Below are positions 1 through 7,152 of a DNA stretch of 64,000 bases, one piece after another. Under the pieces are notes generated by a model. That model made no database searches. It saw only the letters and a program-made list of their open reading frames with translations, and was not told the DNA's origin. Position 1 is the stretch's first letter; every line of letters starts with the position of its first letter. The DNA comes from Paenibacillus phyllosphaerae (GTDB taxonomy: Bacteria > Bacillota > Bacilli > Paenibacillales > Paenibacillaceae), in contig NZ_JACHXK010000016.1 in NCBI RefSeq assembly GCF_014192105.1, positions 113,239 to 177,238 on the forward strand. The letters run 5' to 3'. A program made the translations under genes and the position numbers.

Positions 1-2
1 AA

Positions 3-71
3 GCTAAAGGGCAGTTTAACGTGATTGAAGGTATTGGGAATAAAGGTGAAATAAGGGTGGTTATCGAATAA
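3..71 (+). CDS. C-terminal end of a truncated upstream gene
   Basis: The window opens inside an open frame that reads 22 residues (AKGQFNVIEGIG, then NKGEIRVVIE) before a TAA stop at 69-71. The residue pattern looks like a beta-rich protein tail. The remainder lies outside the window, so no function can be assigned. It runs in the same direction as the cupin gene that follows. Confidence 0.4.
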   Translation, partial: AKGQFNVIEGIGNKGEIRVVIE

Positions 72-105
72 TATGAACTAACCAAATTGAATGAAGGTGC
101 TACTA

Positions 106-603
106 ATGAATCCCCTAATTGAAGAATCAGTAATAAAACTCGCAGAGAGATTTCAGTTGCCAGAGCGTATTGTGAACATTGAGGATTTACCTTGGGTCCC
201 GTTCACTGAGAATCACTCTTGCTACTTCAAACCATTACGTTTTGATCTAAATACCGGAACATGGATTTACTTATTTAAAATTAAGTGTAATCAGGTTTTG
301 GGAAGACATAGACACACTGGTGGATCGGTAATTGGTTATAATATTCAGGGGAAATGGAGATATGAAGGGCGAGAATGGGTTGCTGAACCGGGAACCTTTA
401 TCTTCGAGCCGCCTGGTGACATTCATACCCTTGTAACAGAAAACGAAGAAGTAGTAACTCTGTTTATATTAGGAGGAGCTCTTCAGTACTTTGATGAGAA
501 TGATGAAATTGTTGGTCAAGACGATATTTATACCGTTCTTAATAAGTATAGAGCTTATTGCGAATTGCATGGGATTGAAGCCAGAGAAGACCTGATTTAT
601 TAA
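106..603 (+). CDS. cupin-domain protein, 2,4'-dihydroxyacetophenone dioxygenase-like
   Basis: This is a small soluble protein of about 165 residues with one cupin barrel. The metal-binding pattern is visible: GRHRHTGG in the first cupin motif and EPPGDIHT in the second, flanked by the GYNIQGKWRYEG strand region. This fits the ChrR/DAD-type cupins, which bind Fe or Zn; some are dioxygenases, others are of unknown function. A start at 106 (MNPLIEES) is preferred over the ATG at 91, because GAAGGTG at 92-98 gives a ribosome site only for the later ATG. Neighbours give no pathway hint. The cupin fold is clear; the dioxygenase activity is inference. Confidence 0.75.
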   Translation: MNPLIEESVIKLAERFQLPERIVNIEDLPWVPFTENHSCYFKPLRFDLNTGTWIYLFKIKCNQVLGRHRHTGGSVIGYNIQGKWRYEGREWVAEPGTFIFEPPGDIHTLVTENEEVVTLFILGGALQYFDENDEIVGQDDIYTVLNKYRAYCELHGIEAREDLIY

Positions 604-631
604 GGACCTGCAGATAATCCGTTCAACTATC

Positions 632-710
632 TGGGAACTTTAGTTCAACGTCCAGGAGCAGTTTGCCGCCGCGCAGCTGCTCTTCTGTCGTTGAGCTATC
701 GGGCTAACGG
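632..710 (+). repeat. dispersed intergenic repeat, copy 1
   Basis: GGGAACTTTAGTTCAACG, followed by CAGTTTGCCGCCGCGCAGCTG, recurs almost unchanged at 1235-1292. It ends in TTGAGCTATCGGGCTAACGG, which resembles the start of the other copy (GTTAAGCTAACGGG). It has no coding potential and looks like a degenerate dispersed element between small genes. Confidence 0.6.
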
Positions 711-764
711 CGTATTAATACGTATTATAGTTGGTTAAAAATCTACAAAAGTATAGGAGTGCGC

Positions 765-1193
765 ATGAAATTTCTAATAATCTGGAATGCCTTTTTTAAG
801 GTTAAGAATGAGGAAAAAGCTGTTCGTCTTATTAATCAGATTGAAAAGAGAATAGGTCACTTAACTGTGTCGAAACAATTTGAAAGATCTAAGAGGGAGC
901 CGTCACTTTTAGGAGCAACGTTTGTAAGTAAATTAAATGATGATATGACTATGGAGGCAGCAGTTTTCCAAACACTTCAGATTATTAATACGCTTGGTAC
1001 TGCCTGGACCGTCTACAGTCCTTTAATAACAAATGATCTTGAGAATCCATCTGAGGTTCTACTATCGTTTGAAGGTTTTCACAACAATCCAAGATTTACT
1101 GGTCTCTCGTGGGTTCAATTCCATTTAGAAACGGAAACGGGATGGGAGCATACTAGCGCTTATGGGACTAATTTTGTAAATCAGTTAGAATAA
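765..1193 (+). CDS. hypothetical protein
   Basis: This is a soluble protein of 142 residues with no signal peptide or membrane segment, and I do not recognise the family. The start at 765 (MKFLIIWNAFFKV) is chosen because ATAGGAGT at 753-760 is correctly spaced for it, whereas the GTG at 759 overlaps that site. The C-terminal half is rich in aromatic and acidic residues (SWVQFHLETETGWEHTSAYG), as in small immunity-like or stress proteins, but that is only a resemblance. Copies of one dispersed repeat flank the gene on both sides. Confidence 0.6.
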   Translation: MKFLIIWNAFFKVKNEEKAVRLINQIEKRIGHLTVSKQFERSKREPSLLGATFVSKLNDDMTMEAAVFQTLQIINTLGTAWTVYSPLITNDLENPSEVLLSFEGFHNNPRFTGLSWVQFHLETETGWEHTSAYGTNFVNQLE

Positions 1194-1234
1194 CAAGTGA
1201 TTGTTAATCTTCAGAGATACCATCAGACGAGGTT

Positions 1235-1292
1235 AAGCTAACGGGAAACTTTAGTTCAACGATCCAGAAGCAGTTTGCCGCCGCGGCAGCTG
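1235..1292 (+). repeat. dispersed intergenic repeat, copy 2
   Basis: GGGAAACTTTAGTTCAACG, then CAGTTTGCCGCCGCGGCAGC, matches the element at 632-710 with few differences. It begins GTTAAGCTAACGGG and is followed directly by a terminator-like hairpin. Confidence 0.6.
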
Positions 1293-1315
1293 AACGGGAG
1301 ACTTTCATACAGAAG

Positions 1316-1345
1316 GGCAGCCGGCTATCCGAGCTGCCGTTTTCT
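1316..1345 (+). terminator. rho-independent terminator
   Basis: GGCAGC pairs with GCTGCC around a short inner CGG...CCG, and the stem is followed by GTTTTCTC. It lies downstream of the hypothetical gene ending at 1193 and just after repeat copy 2. Confidence 0.55.
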
Positions 1346-1382
1346 CGTCTAAGGGGAGTTTATAAGAGGAGTAGAAACGGAG

Positions 1383-1673
1383 ATGAATATGAAAAAGGAA
1401 ATTAACATCTATCCCCTTTTTTTCTCGATTTTATGTTGGGGTGGTTTTTATTTATTGGGATTCACCTCTGTTCCCTCTGTTTTGCCGCTTAAGGGTCATA
1501 TAATAATACTTTGGGTAGCTATATTCTCCTTATTAATGAGTGTCTTTGGACTTGGTCGTATTAATATTTGGAAATCAGCTTTAAGCTCGCTTATCCCGAT
1601 TCTTTTAAGTGGATTATTGGTAGTTGTTGAGTTAGTACTTTTTGTATTATCCAAGATTTTAACATTAACCTAA
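1383..1673 (+). CDS. small integral membrane protein, function unknown
   Basis: This 96-residue, very hydrophobic protein has about three predicted membrane segments (roughly residues 9-28, 35-55 and 65-93) and few charges. AGGAGTAGAAACGG precedes the ATG. There are no catalytic motifs and the family is not recognised. It lies just before another small membrane-anchored protein. Confidence 0.55.
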   Translation: MNMKKEINIYPLFFSILCWGGFYLLGFTSVPSVLPLKGHIIILWVAIFSLLMSVFGLGRINIWKSALSSLIPILLSGLLVVVELVLFVLSKILTLT

Positions 1674-1709
1674 TAGGAGACCATAGCTCAATCATGTCAC
1701 AGTGGATAC

Positions 1710-1970
1710 ATGAAAGGGGCTAGATTATTGAGCAAGCCAAAAGTGATTGTATCCGTATTTATAGTCGTCATCGTGGCATTGGGGATTTTTTTGTATCAAG
1801 GTTCCTCCAAAAGTCCAGCAACTTTGGAAGAAGCGGTTTTCTTGAAACTCAATGGTGTCCCAATTACAAGAATCGAAATAAACAAATATACAGATGAAGT
1901 GCTAAGGGTTGGTACGGATAAGTCCTTTGGCGCCCGGATCGCGAGGCAAAATGGACAAGCATTAAGCTAA
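1710..1970 (+). CDS. small membrane-anchored protein, function unknown
   Basis: An N-terminal hydrophobic segment (residues about 12-29, KVIVSVFIVVIVALGIF) is followed by a short outside domain of about 55 residues, so this is a single-pass or exported protein. The start is uncertain: ATG 1710 has a weak ribosome site, while TTG 1728 (giving MSKPKVIV) is well spaced from AAAGGGG at 1714-1720. The family is not recognised. The protein ends abruptly soon after the folded-looking region, so truncation is possible. Confidence 0.5.
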   Translation: MKGARLLSKPKVIVSVFIVVIVALGIFLYQGSSKSPATLEEAVFLKLNGVPITRIEINKYTDEVLRVGTDKSFGARIARQNGQALS

Positions 1971-2050
1971 AAGGCAATTTTGTACCAATATATGGTATTA
2001 TTTTTATTAGCATTAGGAGTCCTAATATGATATATCGGGAGGAAGAGAGT

Positions 2051-2821
2051 ATGAGCAGAATGAAAGAGTTTCAAAGGCTACACGAATTGAATGAAGTGTT
2101 GTTGCTTGGGAACGCATGGGATTTAACATCAGCACTCGTTCTCGAAAAGGCGGGTTTCAAAGCGATTGGGACAACGAGTTGGGGGATAGCCTCTAGCTTA
2201 GGGTATTCGGACGGGGAAGCGATTGACTTCGAATTGCAGCTTGCCGTGATTCAACGAATTGTTAATCATGTCCAAGTCCCCGTCTCAGCTGATATTGAGT
2301 CCGGCTATGGACCTAATGATGAGGCAATTGTCAGCAACGTTTTGAAGGTGGCGAATCTCGGAGGAGTGGGAATTAATATCGAGGACTCGTTGAAAGCTTC
2401 TACGGGGCTGAAACCACTGTCGGAACAATGCGCTCTTCTTGCCAAAATAAGAAGCGCCCTAGATAACAGCGGTTTCGGAGACTTTTTTATTAACGCAAGG
2501 ACCGATCCCTATCTTCTCCATCATCCAGATCCGCTTAACGAGACACTGACCCGATCTAAACAATATGTAGAGAGTGGTGCGTCCGGAATCTTCGTCCCCG
2601 GACTAAAGAATAAGGAAGAAATTGGAGTGATTGCCTCCTCCACGTCTGTACCGCTTAATGTCATGGCGCTTCCTGAACTTACGGATTGCGACAACTTAAA
2701 GGAACTGGGAGTTCGACGGTTAAGCTTAGGTGGATCGTTGTATCGTAAAATGACTACGTTACTTGAGCGATGTGCTGTAGAAATGCTTGATTCTCATGAT
2801 GCCGCAACCTTATTTAAATAA
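2051..2821 (+). CDS. isocitrate lyase / PEP mutase family protein
   Basis: This is a cytosolic TIM-barrel enzyme of 256 residues in the phosphoenolpyruvate mutase/isocitrate lyase superfamily, which cleaves or forms C-C or P-C bonds next to a 2-oxo acid using Mg2+. Visible signatures are NAWDLTSALVLEKAGF near the N-terminus, ADIESGYG (metal site), GINIEDS and FINARTD. The length matches the short 2-methylisocitrate-lyase-like or oxaloacetate-decarboxylase-like members. The active-site KKCG loop of true lyases is not evident, so the exact reaction is unknown. The start at 2051 follows GGGAGGAAGAGAGT; an in-frame ATG at 2027 with AGGAG at 2015-2019 is an alternative. Confidence 0.85.
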   Translation: MSRMKEFQRLHELNEVLLLGNAWDLTSALVLEKAGFKAIGTTSWGIASSLGYSDGEAIDFELQLAVIQRIVNHVQVPVSADIESGYGPNDEAIVSNVLKVANLGGVGINIEDSLKASTGLKPLSEQCALLAKIRSALDNSGFGDFFINARTDPYLLHHPDPLNETLTRSKQYVESGASGIFVPGLKNKEEIGVIASSTSVPLNVMALPELTDCDNLKELGVRRLSLGGSLYRKMTTLLERCAVEMLDSHDAATLFK

Positions 2822-2911
2822 ACAAACACTGTGATTTTAGGACGGCAAGGGAGATTAACGCAACATAACAATTATTGGAAACGTCTAAGGAAAAGAGTTC
2901 GGAGGCGTAAG

Positions 2912-3256
2912 ATGATATTTTTGTCTGTCTGCATCATATTTGTTGCTATCTCGATCGTTGCTCTAAGAAAAGCTGGTGTCTTATACTCTTTCTCAAAGGG
3001 GGTCGCATTGGCTGCTGGTATATCGCTGTTAGCTCTTGTTTGTCTTGCCCAAAACTACACTCAGAGTTTAATTCCCGAGGCTAACGATGGGATCTCTGTA
3101 TCTAACCAGATCGCTTATTGGATAATAGGTGAAGATGGTTGGTCTCATGAATTGTTTTTGGAAAAATTTAAGCAATCGATTTATTTAACTGGAATCTTAA
3201 TCATTCTATATCCAGTGATTCTTGTAGCGGAGTCGAAATTTTCTTCAAAGAATTGA
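2912..3256 (+). CDS. small membrane protein, function unknown
   Basis: This protein of about 114 residues has three likely membrane helices (residues about 2-18, 26-44 and 88-106) and a charged loop between the last two. The start at 2912 (MIFLSVCIIF) is preferred because GGAGG at 2901-2905 is ideally spaced; a longer frame from 2831 would add a basic stretch with no ribosome site. No family is recognised. Confidence 0.5.
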   Translation: MIFLSVCIIFVAISIVALRKAGVLYSFSKGVALAAGISLLALVCLAQNYTQSLIPEANDGISVSNQIAYWIIGEDGWSHELFLEKFKQSIYLTGILIILYPVILVAESKFSSKN

Positions 3257-3290
3257 TATTATCGATGAGTTACTAAAGAGTGACGAGGAG

Positions 3291-3542
3291 TTGACAAGAA
3301 CGGTGATCAAAGAAAGCAAGCAATTGGCTTACCCGAAAATGAAATCACTATTTGATGTATTCGTATTAGTAGGCGTCGTGTTATTAATGATCAAACTCGT
3401 TATCCTCGTTCTTAACAAGGTAACCCCGCTGGAGCTTACTTTGTACGGCGGGGCGTTCTTGTGGAACTTCGGTTCTTTGATACTGATGGTTGTCGGTGGA
3501 ATCGGCTCCAGTATGCTGAAAGCAAGATATAAACAAGACTGA
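3291..3542 (+). CDS. small membrane protein, start unclear or 5' truncated
   Basis: The frame encodes two hydrophobic segments (FDVFVLVGVVLLMIKLVILV and FLWNFGSLILMVVGGIG). The listed TTG lies directly on its only ribosome-like sequence. The same frame is open further upstream, with protein-like residues (DIIDELLKSDEEL) but no normal start codon. The gene may therefore use a rare start or be a 5'-truncated or shifted remnant. Function is unknown. Confidence 0.4.
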   Translation: MTRTVIKESKQLAYPKMKSLFDVFVLVGVVLLMIKLVILVLNKVTPLELTLYGGAFLWNFGSLILMVVGGIGSSMLKARYKQD

Positions 3543-3639
3543 TCAAAAAACAAGGGTTCGCGTAAGGGCAGTATAACCAAATGAACCAATAGATGAAGCT
3601 ATCGGCATTTCGTACAATAATCACGAGAGGGGGATTTAA

Positions 3640-4341
3640 TTGACTGACGTAGATTATGCGGTATTAAATAATATTATATGGTGCGGGATTGTTTGTGAGA
3701 CACACGGATTAACTCCAATTTCAAGTGAACGTATTTGGGGACTGCTTTCTAAAGCCCCCGAACTATACCCTGATATCATTACTTCAAGTAGGCAGGTCAC
3801 AAGTGATGAAGTTAATAACTTTATCGGTAATAGAGAAGTAATCAGTATTAAAGATAGTTTTGCTAATCTTAATATGGTGCCATACGGTTTTGAAGTATTA
3901 TTTGATGCAGAATGGATTTGTCATGACCCGGTTGCCGGCGGTGATCCTGTTCACACGGAATGGGCCGTGGTATCAACCGAAGAAGATTTTGCAAAGTGGA
4001 CTTACGCAAGCGGATTGCAAGAAGTATTAAAACCAACGCTATTAGAGCGAAAAGATGTGAAGATCTTTTTACACGAGTACAATGGTGAACGATCAGGATT
4101 CATTGCTAACTTGAGTGCCAATGCAATAGGGATATCGAATGTTTTTTCAAACAGCAATATAAAGATTTGGTCGGATATTGCCCCAATGATTTCAAGGTAT
4201 TTCCCTGGGATAAAAATGGTTGGATATGAAAGCGGTGATGGTCTTACGGCAGCTCTCAGTTCTGGATGGACAACAATAGGTCCACTTCGTGTTTGGATCA
4301 GGTCAAAAGATTCATTCCGATTGAGTTCATACAAGGGATGA
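3640..4341 (+). CDS. hypothetical protein
   Basis: This is a soluble protein of 233 residues with a TTG start placed correctly behind GAGAGGGGG. It has no signal peptide or membrane segment. The middle (GFEVLFDAEWICHDP, then EWAVVSTEEDFAKWTYASGL) and the C-terminal half (NGERSGFIANLSANAIGISN) read like a degenerate acetyltransferase-type alpha/beta fold, but no acetyl-CoA motif is seen and I would not name it. It converges on the aldo/keto reductase gene. Confidence 0.55.
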   Translation: MTDVDYAVLNNIIWCGIVCETHGLTPISSERIWGLLSKAPELYPDIITSSRQVTSDEVNNFIGNREVISIKDSFANLNMVPYGFEVLFDAEWICHDPVAGGDPVHTEWAVVSTEEDFAKWTYASGLQEVLKPTLLERKDVKIFLHEYNGERSGFIANLSANAIGISNVFSNSNIKIWSDIAPMISRYFPGIKMVGYESGDGLTAALSSGWTTIGPLRVWIRSKDSFRLSSYKG

Positions 4342-4370
4342 ATCAGTATGGCTTTACAGAGCTAAGAATG

Positions 4371-4403
4371 CAAAAAGGCTGCAACTAGTTAGTAGCTGCA
4401 GCC
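4371..4403 (-). terminator. terminator for the aldo/keto reductase gene
   Basis: Read on the minus strand, GGCTGCA pairs with TGCAGCC and is followed by TTTTTG. It lies 17 bases downstream of the minus-strand gene's stop and may also slow transcription arriving on the plus strand. Confidence 0.65.
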
Positions 4404-4419
4404 CTATGCTTGCTATCGA

Positions 4420-5340
<921 letters not shown>

Positions 5341-5484
5341 TTACAGTTTTATTATGCACCTAATGAAAAAGGGGCCGTTATCACGATCTTGTCAAATGTT
5401 TGCCTAATCCTCTCACAACTGCTTATGTGCCCAAAAAAATGGACTATAATTGAACTATAATTATGACGGAACGAGGAAGATTAA

Positions 5485-6378
5485 ATGTCTGAAAAAATCA
5501 CTATGCAGCAAAATGAACTTGCCAAAATTATCAATCGCCACGCAAAAAACGAGGGTGTTCACACGACTCCTATTCCATCATTAGTTTTCGTACGCGATTC
5601 TAATGGTTCTGTACCACGACATGGAGTCTACAAACCTTCCTTTTGCATTGTAGTTCAAGGCGCAAAAGAGGTCTGGTTGGGGGAAGATTGCTTCAAGTAC
5701 AATCCTGCGGATTACCTTATTTCATCCGTTCACTTGCCTGTTATTGCTCAAGTCACCGAAGCGTCTCCCGATATTCCATATTTGGGTTTCATACTTGAAT
5801 TTACGGCGAATCAAATTTTAGAGATTTTACGTGATTCTGAAATCCAGGGCGGATCGAAAGAACATGCAAAGCGAGGTATGTTTGTTAGTCAAATGGAGCC
5901 GTCTCTATTGGATGCTGTCATCAGGTTGGCGCAGTTGCTGGATAATCCAAAGGACATACCCATACTTGCGCCGTTATTTATCAAGGAGATCCTGTACAGG
6001 GTTTTGCAAGGTCAGCATGGAGTTAGGCTCGAACAACTTGCAATAGAGGGTAGTTCTGCCCATCAAATAAATGAGGTTATCGAACATATCACGAATAACT
6101 TTGATAAATCTTTTCGAATTGAAGAGCTAGCGGAAAAAGCGAGTATGAGTGTCTCGTCGCTTCACAGGCACTTCAAAGAGATAACAGCCATGAGTCCTGT
6201 TCAGTTTCAAAAACAACTGAGGCTCCAGGAAGCTCGTCGCCTGTTATTAACCGAATCAGCAGATGCCGGTGATGTCGCATTTCGAGTTGGTTATGAAAGT
6301 CCATCGCAATTCAGTCGGGAATATTCCCGTATGTTTGGTTTTCCCCCTAGACAAGACATACAGCGTTTAAAAGCATAA
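5485..6378 (+). CDS. AraC family transcriptional regulator (AraC_N type)
   Basis: The N-terminal half (residues about 20-170) has the AraC_N cupin-like pattern (HGVYKPSFCIVVQGAKEV). The C-terminal 100 residues carry two helix-turn-helix motifs (FRIEELAEKASMSVSSLHRHF and DVAFRVGYESPSQFSREYSRMFG). It is divergent from the aldo/keto reductase, so local activation of that gene is the likely role. Two TATAAT-like hexamers lie at 5445-5450 and 5456-5461, just before the start. Family identity is sure; the target and ligand are inferred or unknown. Confidence 0.88.
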   Translation: MSEKITMQQNELAKIINRHAKNEGVHTTPIPSLVFVRDSNGSVPRHGVYKPSFCIVVQGAKEVWLGEDCFKYNPADYLISSVHLPVIAQVTEASPDIPYLGFILEFTANQILEILRDSEIQGGSKEHAKRGMFVSQMEPSLLDAVIRLAQLLDNPKDIPILAPLFIKEILYRVLQGQHGVRLEQLAIEGSSAHQINEVIEHITNNFDKSFRIEELAEKASMSVSSLHRHFKEITAMSPVQFQKQLRLQEARRLLLTESADAGDVAFRVGYESPSQFSREYSRMFGFPPRQDIQRLKA

Positions 6379-6418
6379 AACGAAGGTTGGAACACCTTCA
6401 GTTAATGAATTGTAGCCA

Positions 6419-6451
6419 GGGAGCCGGCCAGAAAGTCGGCTCCCTTTCTTT
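6419..6451 (+). terminator. rho-independent terminator after the AraC gene
   Basis: GGGAGCCGGC pairs with GTCGGCTCCC (10 pairs, one G-T) around a six-base loop, followed by TTTCTTT. It is preceded by a smaller hairpin, GAAGGT...ACCTTC. Confidence 0.8.
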
Positions 6452-6480
6452 GCTCTAACGGGAATTATGTATTCAATGAG

Positions 6481-6714
6481 TTACTTTAAGCGGAATGAAT
6501 TTTTGTTTGTATCGTCACCTTTGTCATCATCATCATTTTTTTCTTCTTTTTCATCATGAAATTCGACGTTTGATTGGGCCGTTATATAGTCAAATGGGGT
6601 GTAATTATTACTAGGCAGCCACTTTTTATTGACAATCATTTTTAGCAATACGGCTAGCGTTAAGATGGTAATGCATCCTGTGGCTCCGATAATGATATAG
6701 AAGTCAAAACCCAT
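6481..6714 (-). CDS. small single-pass membrane protein with acidic tail
   Basis: This 77-residue protein has one membrane helix (about residues 5-27), then a short soluble part (NNYTPFDYITAQ) and an Asp/Glu/Lys-rich C-terminus. GGAGGGG on the minus strand gives a good ribosome site. It resembles short Bacillus-group proteins of unknown function that carry a YTPFDYI motif (possibly DUF3951-like), which I cannot confirm here. Confidence 0.6.
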   Translation of the reverse strand: MGFDFYIIIGATGCITILTLAVLLKMIVNKKWLPSNNYTPFDYITAQSNVEFHDEKEEKNDDDDKGDDTNKNSFRLK

Positions 6715-6866
6715 TGGACCCCTCCATTTCTAAATGTAACGTATAGATGTCTACGTATTTACAATGGGAAAGTTCCTCACCAGACAGGAACCCTTTCCTT
6801 AAAAAACCGCACAAGAAACATGAAAAACAGCATCCAAGTAAAACAACGGTTTTGCTATAGTCTTGG

Positions 6867-6882
6867 TTGTAAACGCTTACTA
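6867..6882 (+). promoter_or_regulatory. cre-like site (CcpA) next to a -10 element
   Basis: TTGTAAACGCTTACTA matches the cre consensus WTGNAARCGNWWWCAW except for one base. A TATAGT hexamer at 6856-6861 lies just before it, and a strong ribosome site (AAGGAGG, 6891-6897) just after it, but no start codon follows. The site appears to be the surviving promoter of a deleted gene and may now serve the downstream lyase. Confidence 0.55.
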
Positions 6883-6926
6883 GTTTAAGGAAGGAGGCTA
6901 TTAGGGTTTAGTACAAAGGAATCTAG

Positions 6927-7085
6927 AATTTTATCGTAAGCGTGAATACGGTTACGAACAACGGTGGATACGGGATCTCCATAAGCAGCAATTCGTCTAA
7001 CGGTACCTTGAGCGGGAATGTGAACGGCGGAGGCAACGACAGCGGTTATCTGTACAACGGCAGCTCGAGCGTCACGGTAAATTAG
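6927..7085 (+). pseudogene. C-terminal remnant of a beta-helix (pectate-lyase-like) protein
   Basis: An open frame without a proper start reads about 52 residues, including VNTVTNNGGYGISISSNSS and LSGNVNGGGNDSG, ending at TAG 7083-7085. The Asn/Gly/Ser-rich, short-period pattern is that of the last rungs of a right-handed parallel beta-helix. Upstream in the same frame there is a stop at 6924 and, a little further on, a promoter and ribosome site with no start. This is best explained as an internally deleted secreted carbohydrate-active protein whose control region and tail remain. Confidence 0.6.
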
Positions 7086-7152
7086 GCGCTTACTGAAGCA
7101 TCCATGGTCGATATCGTATCCTTATCGCATCCACCGAAATTGAAGGAGGACA

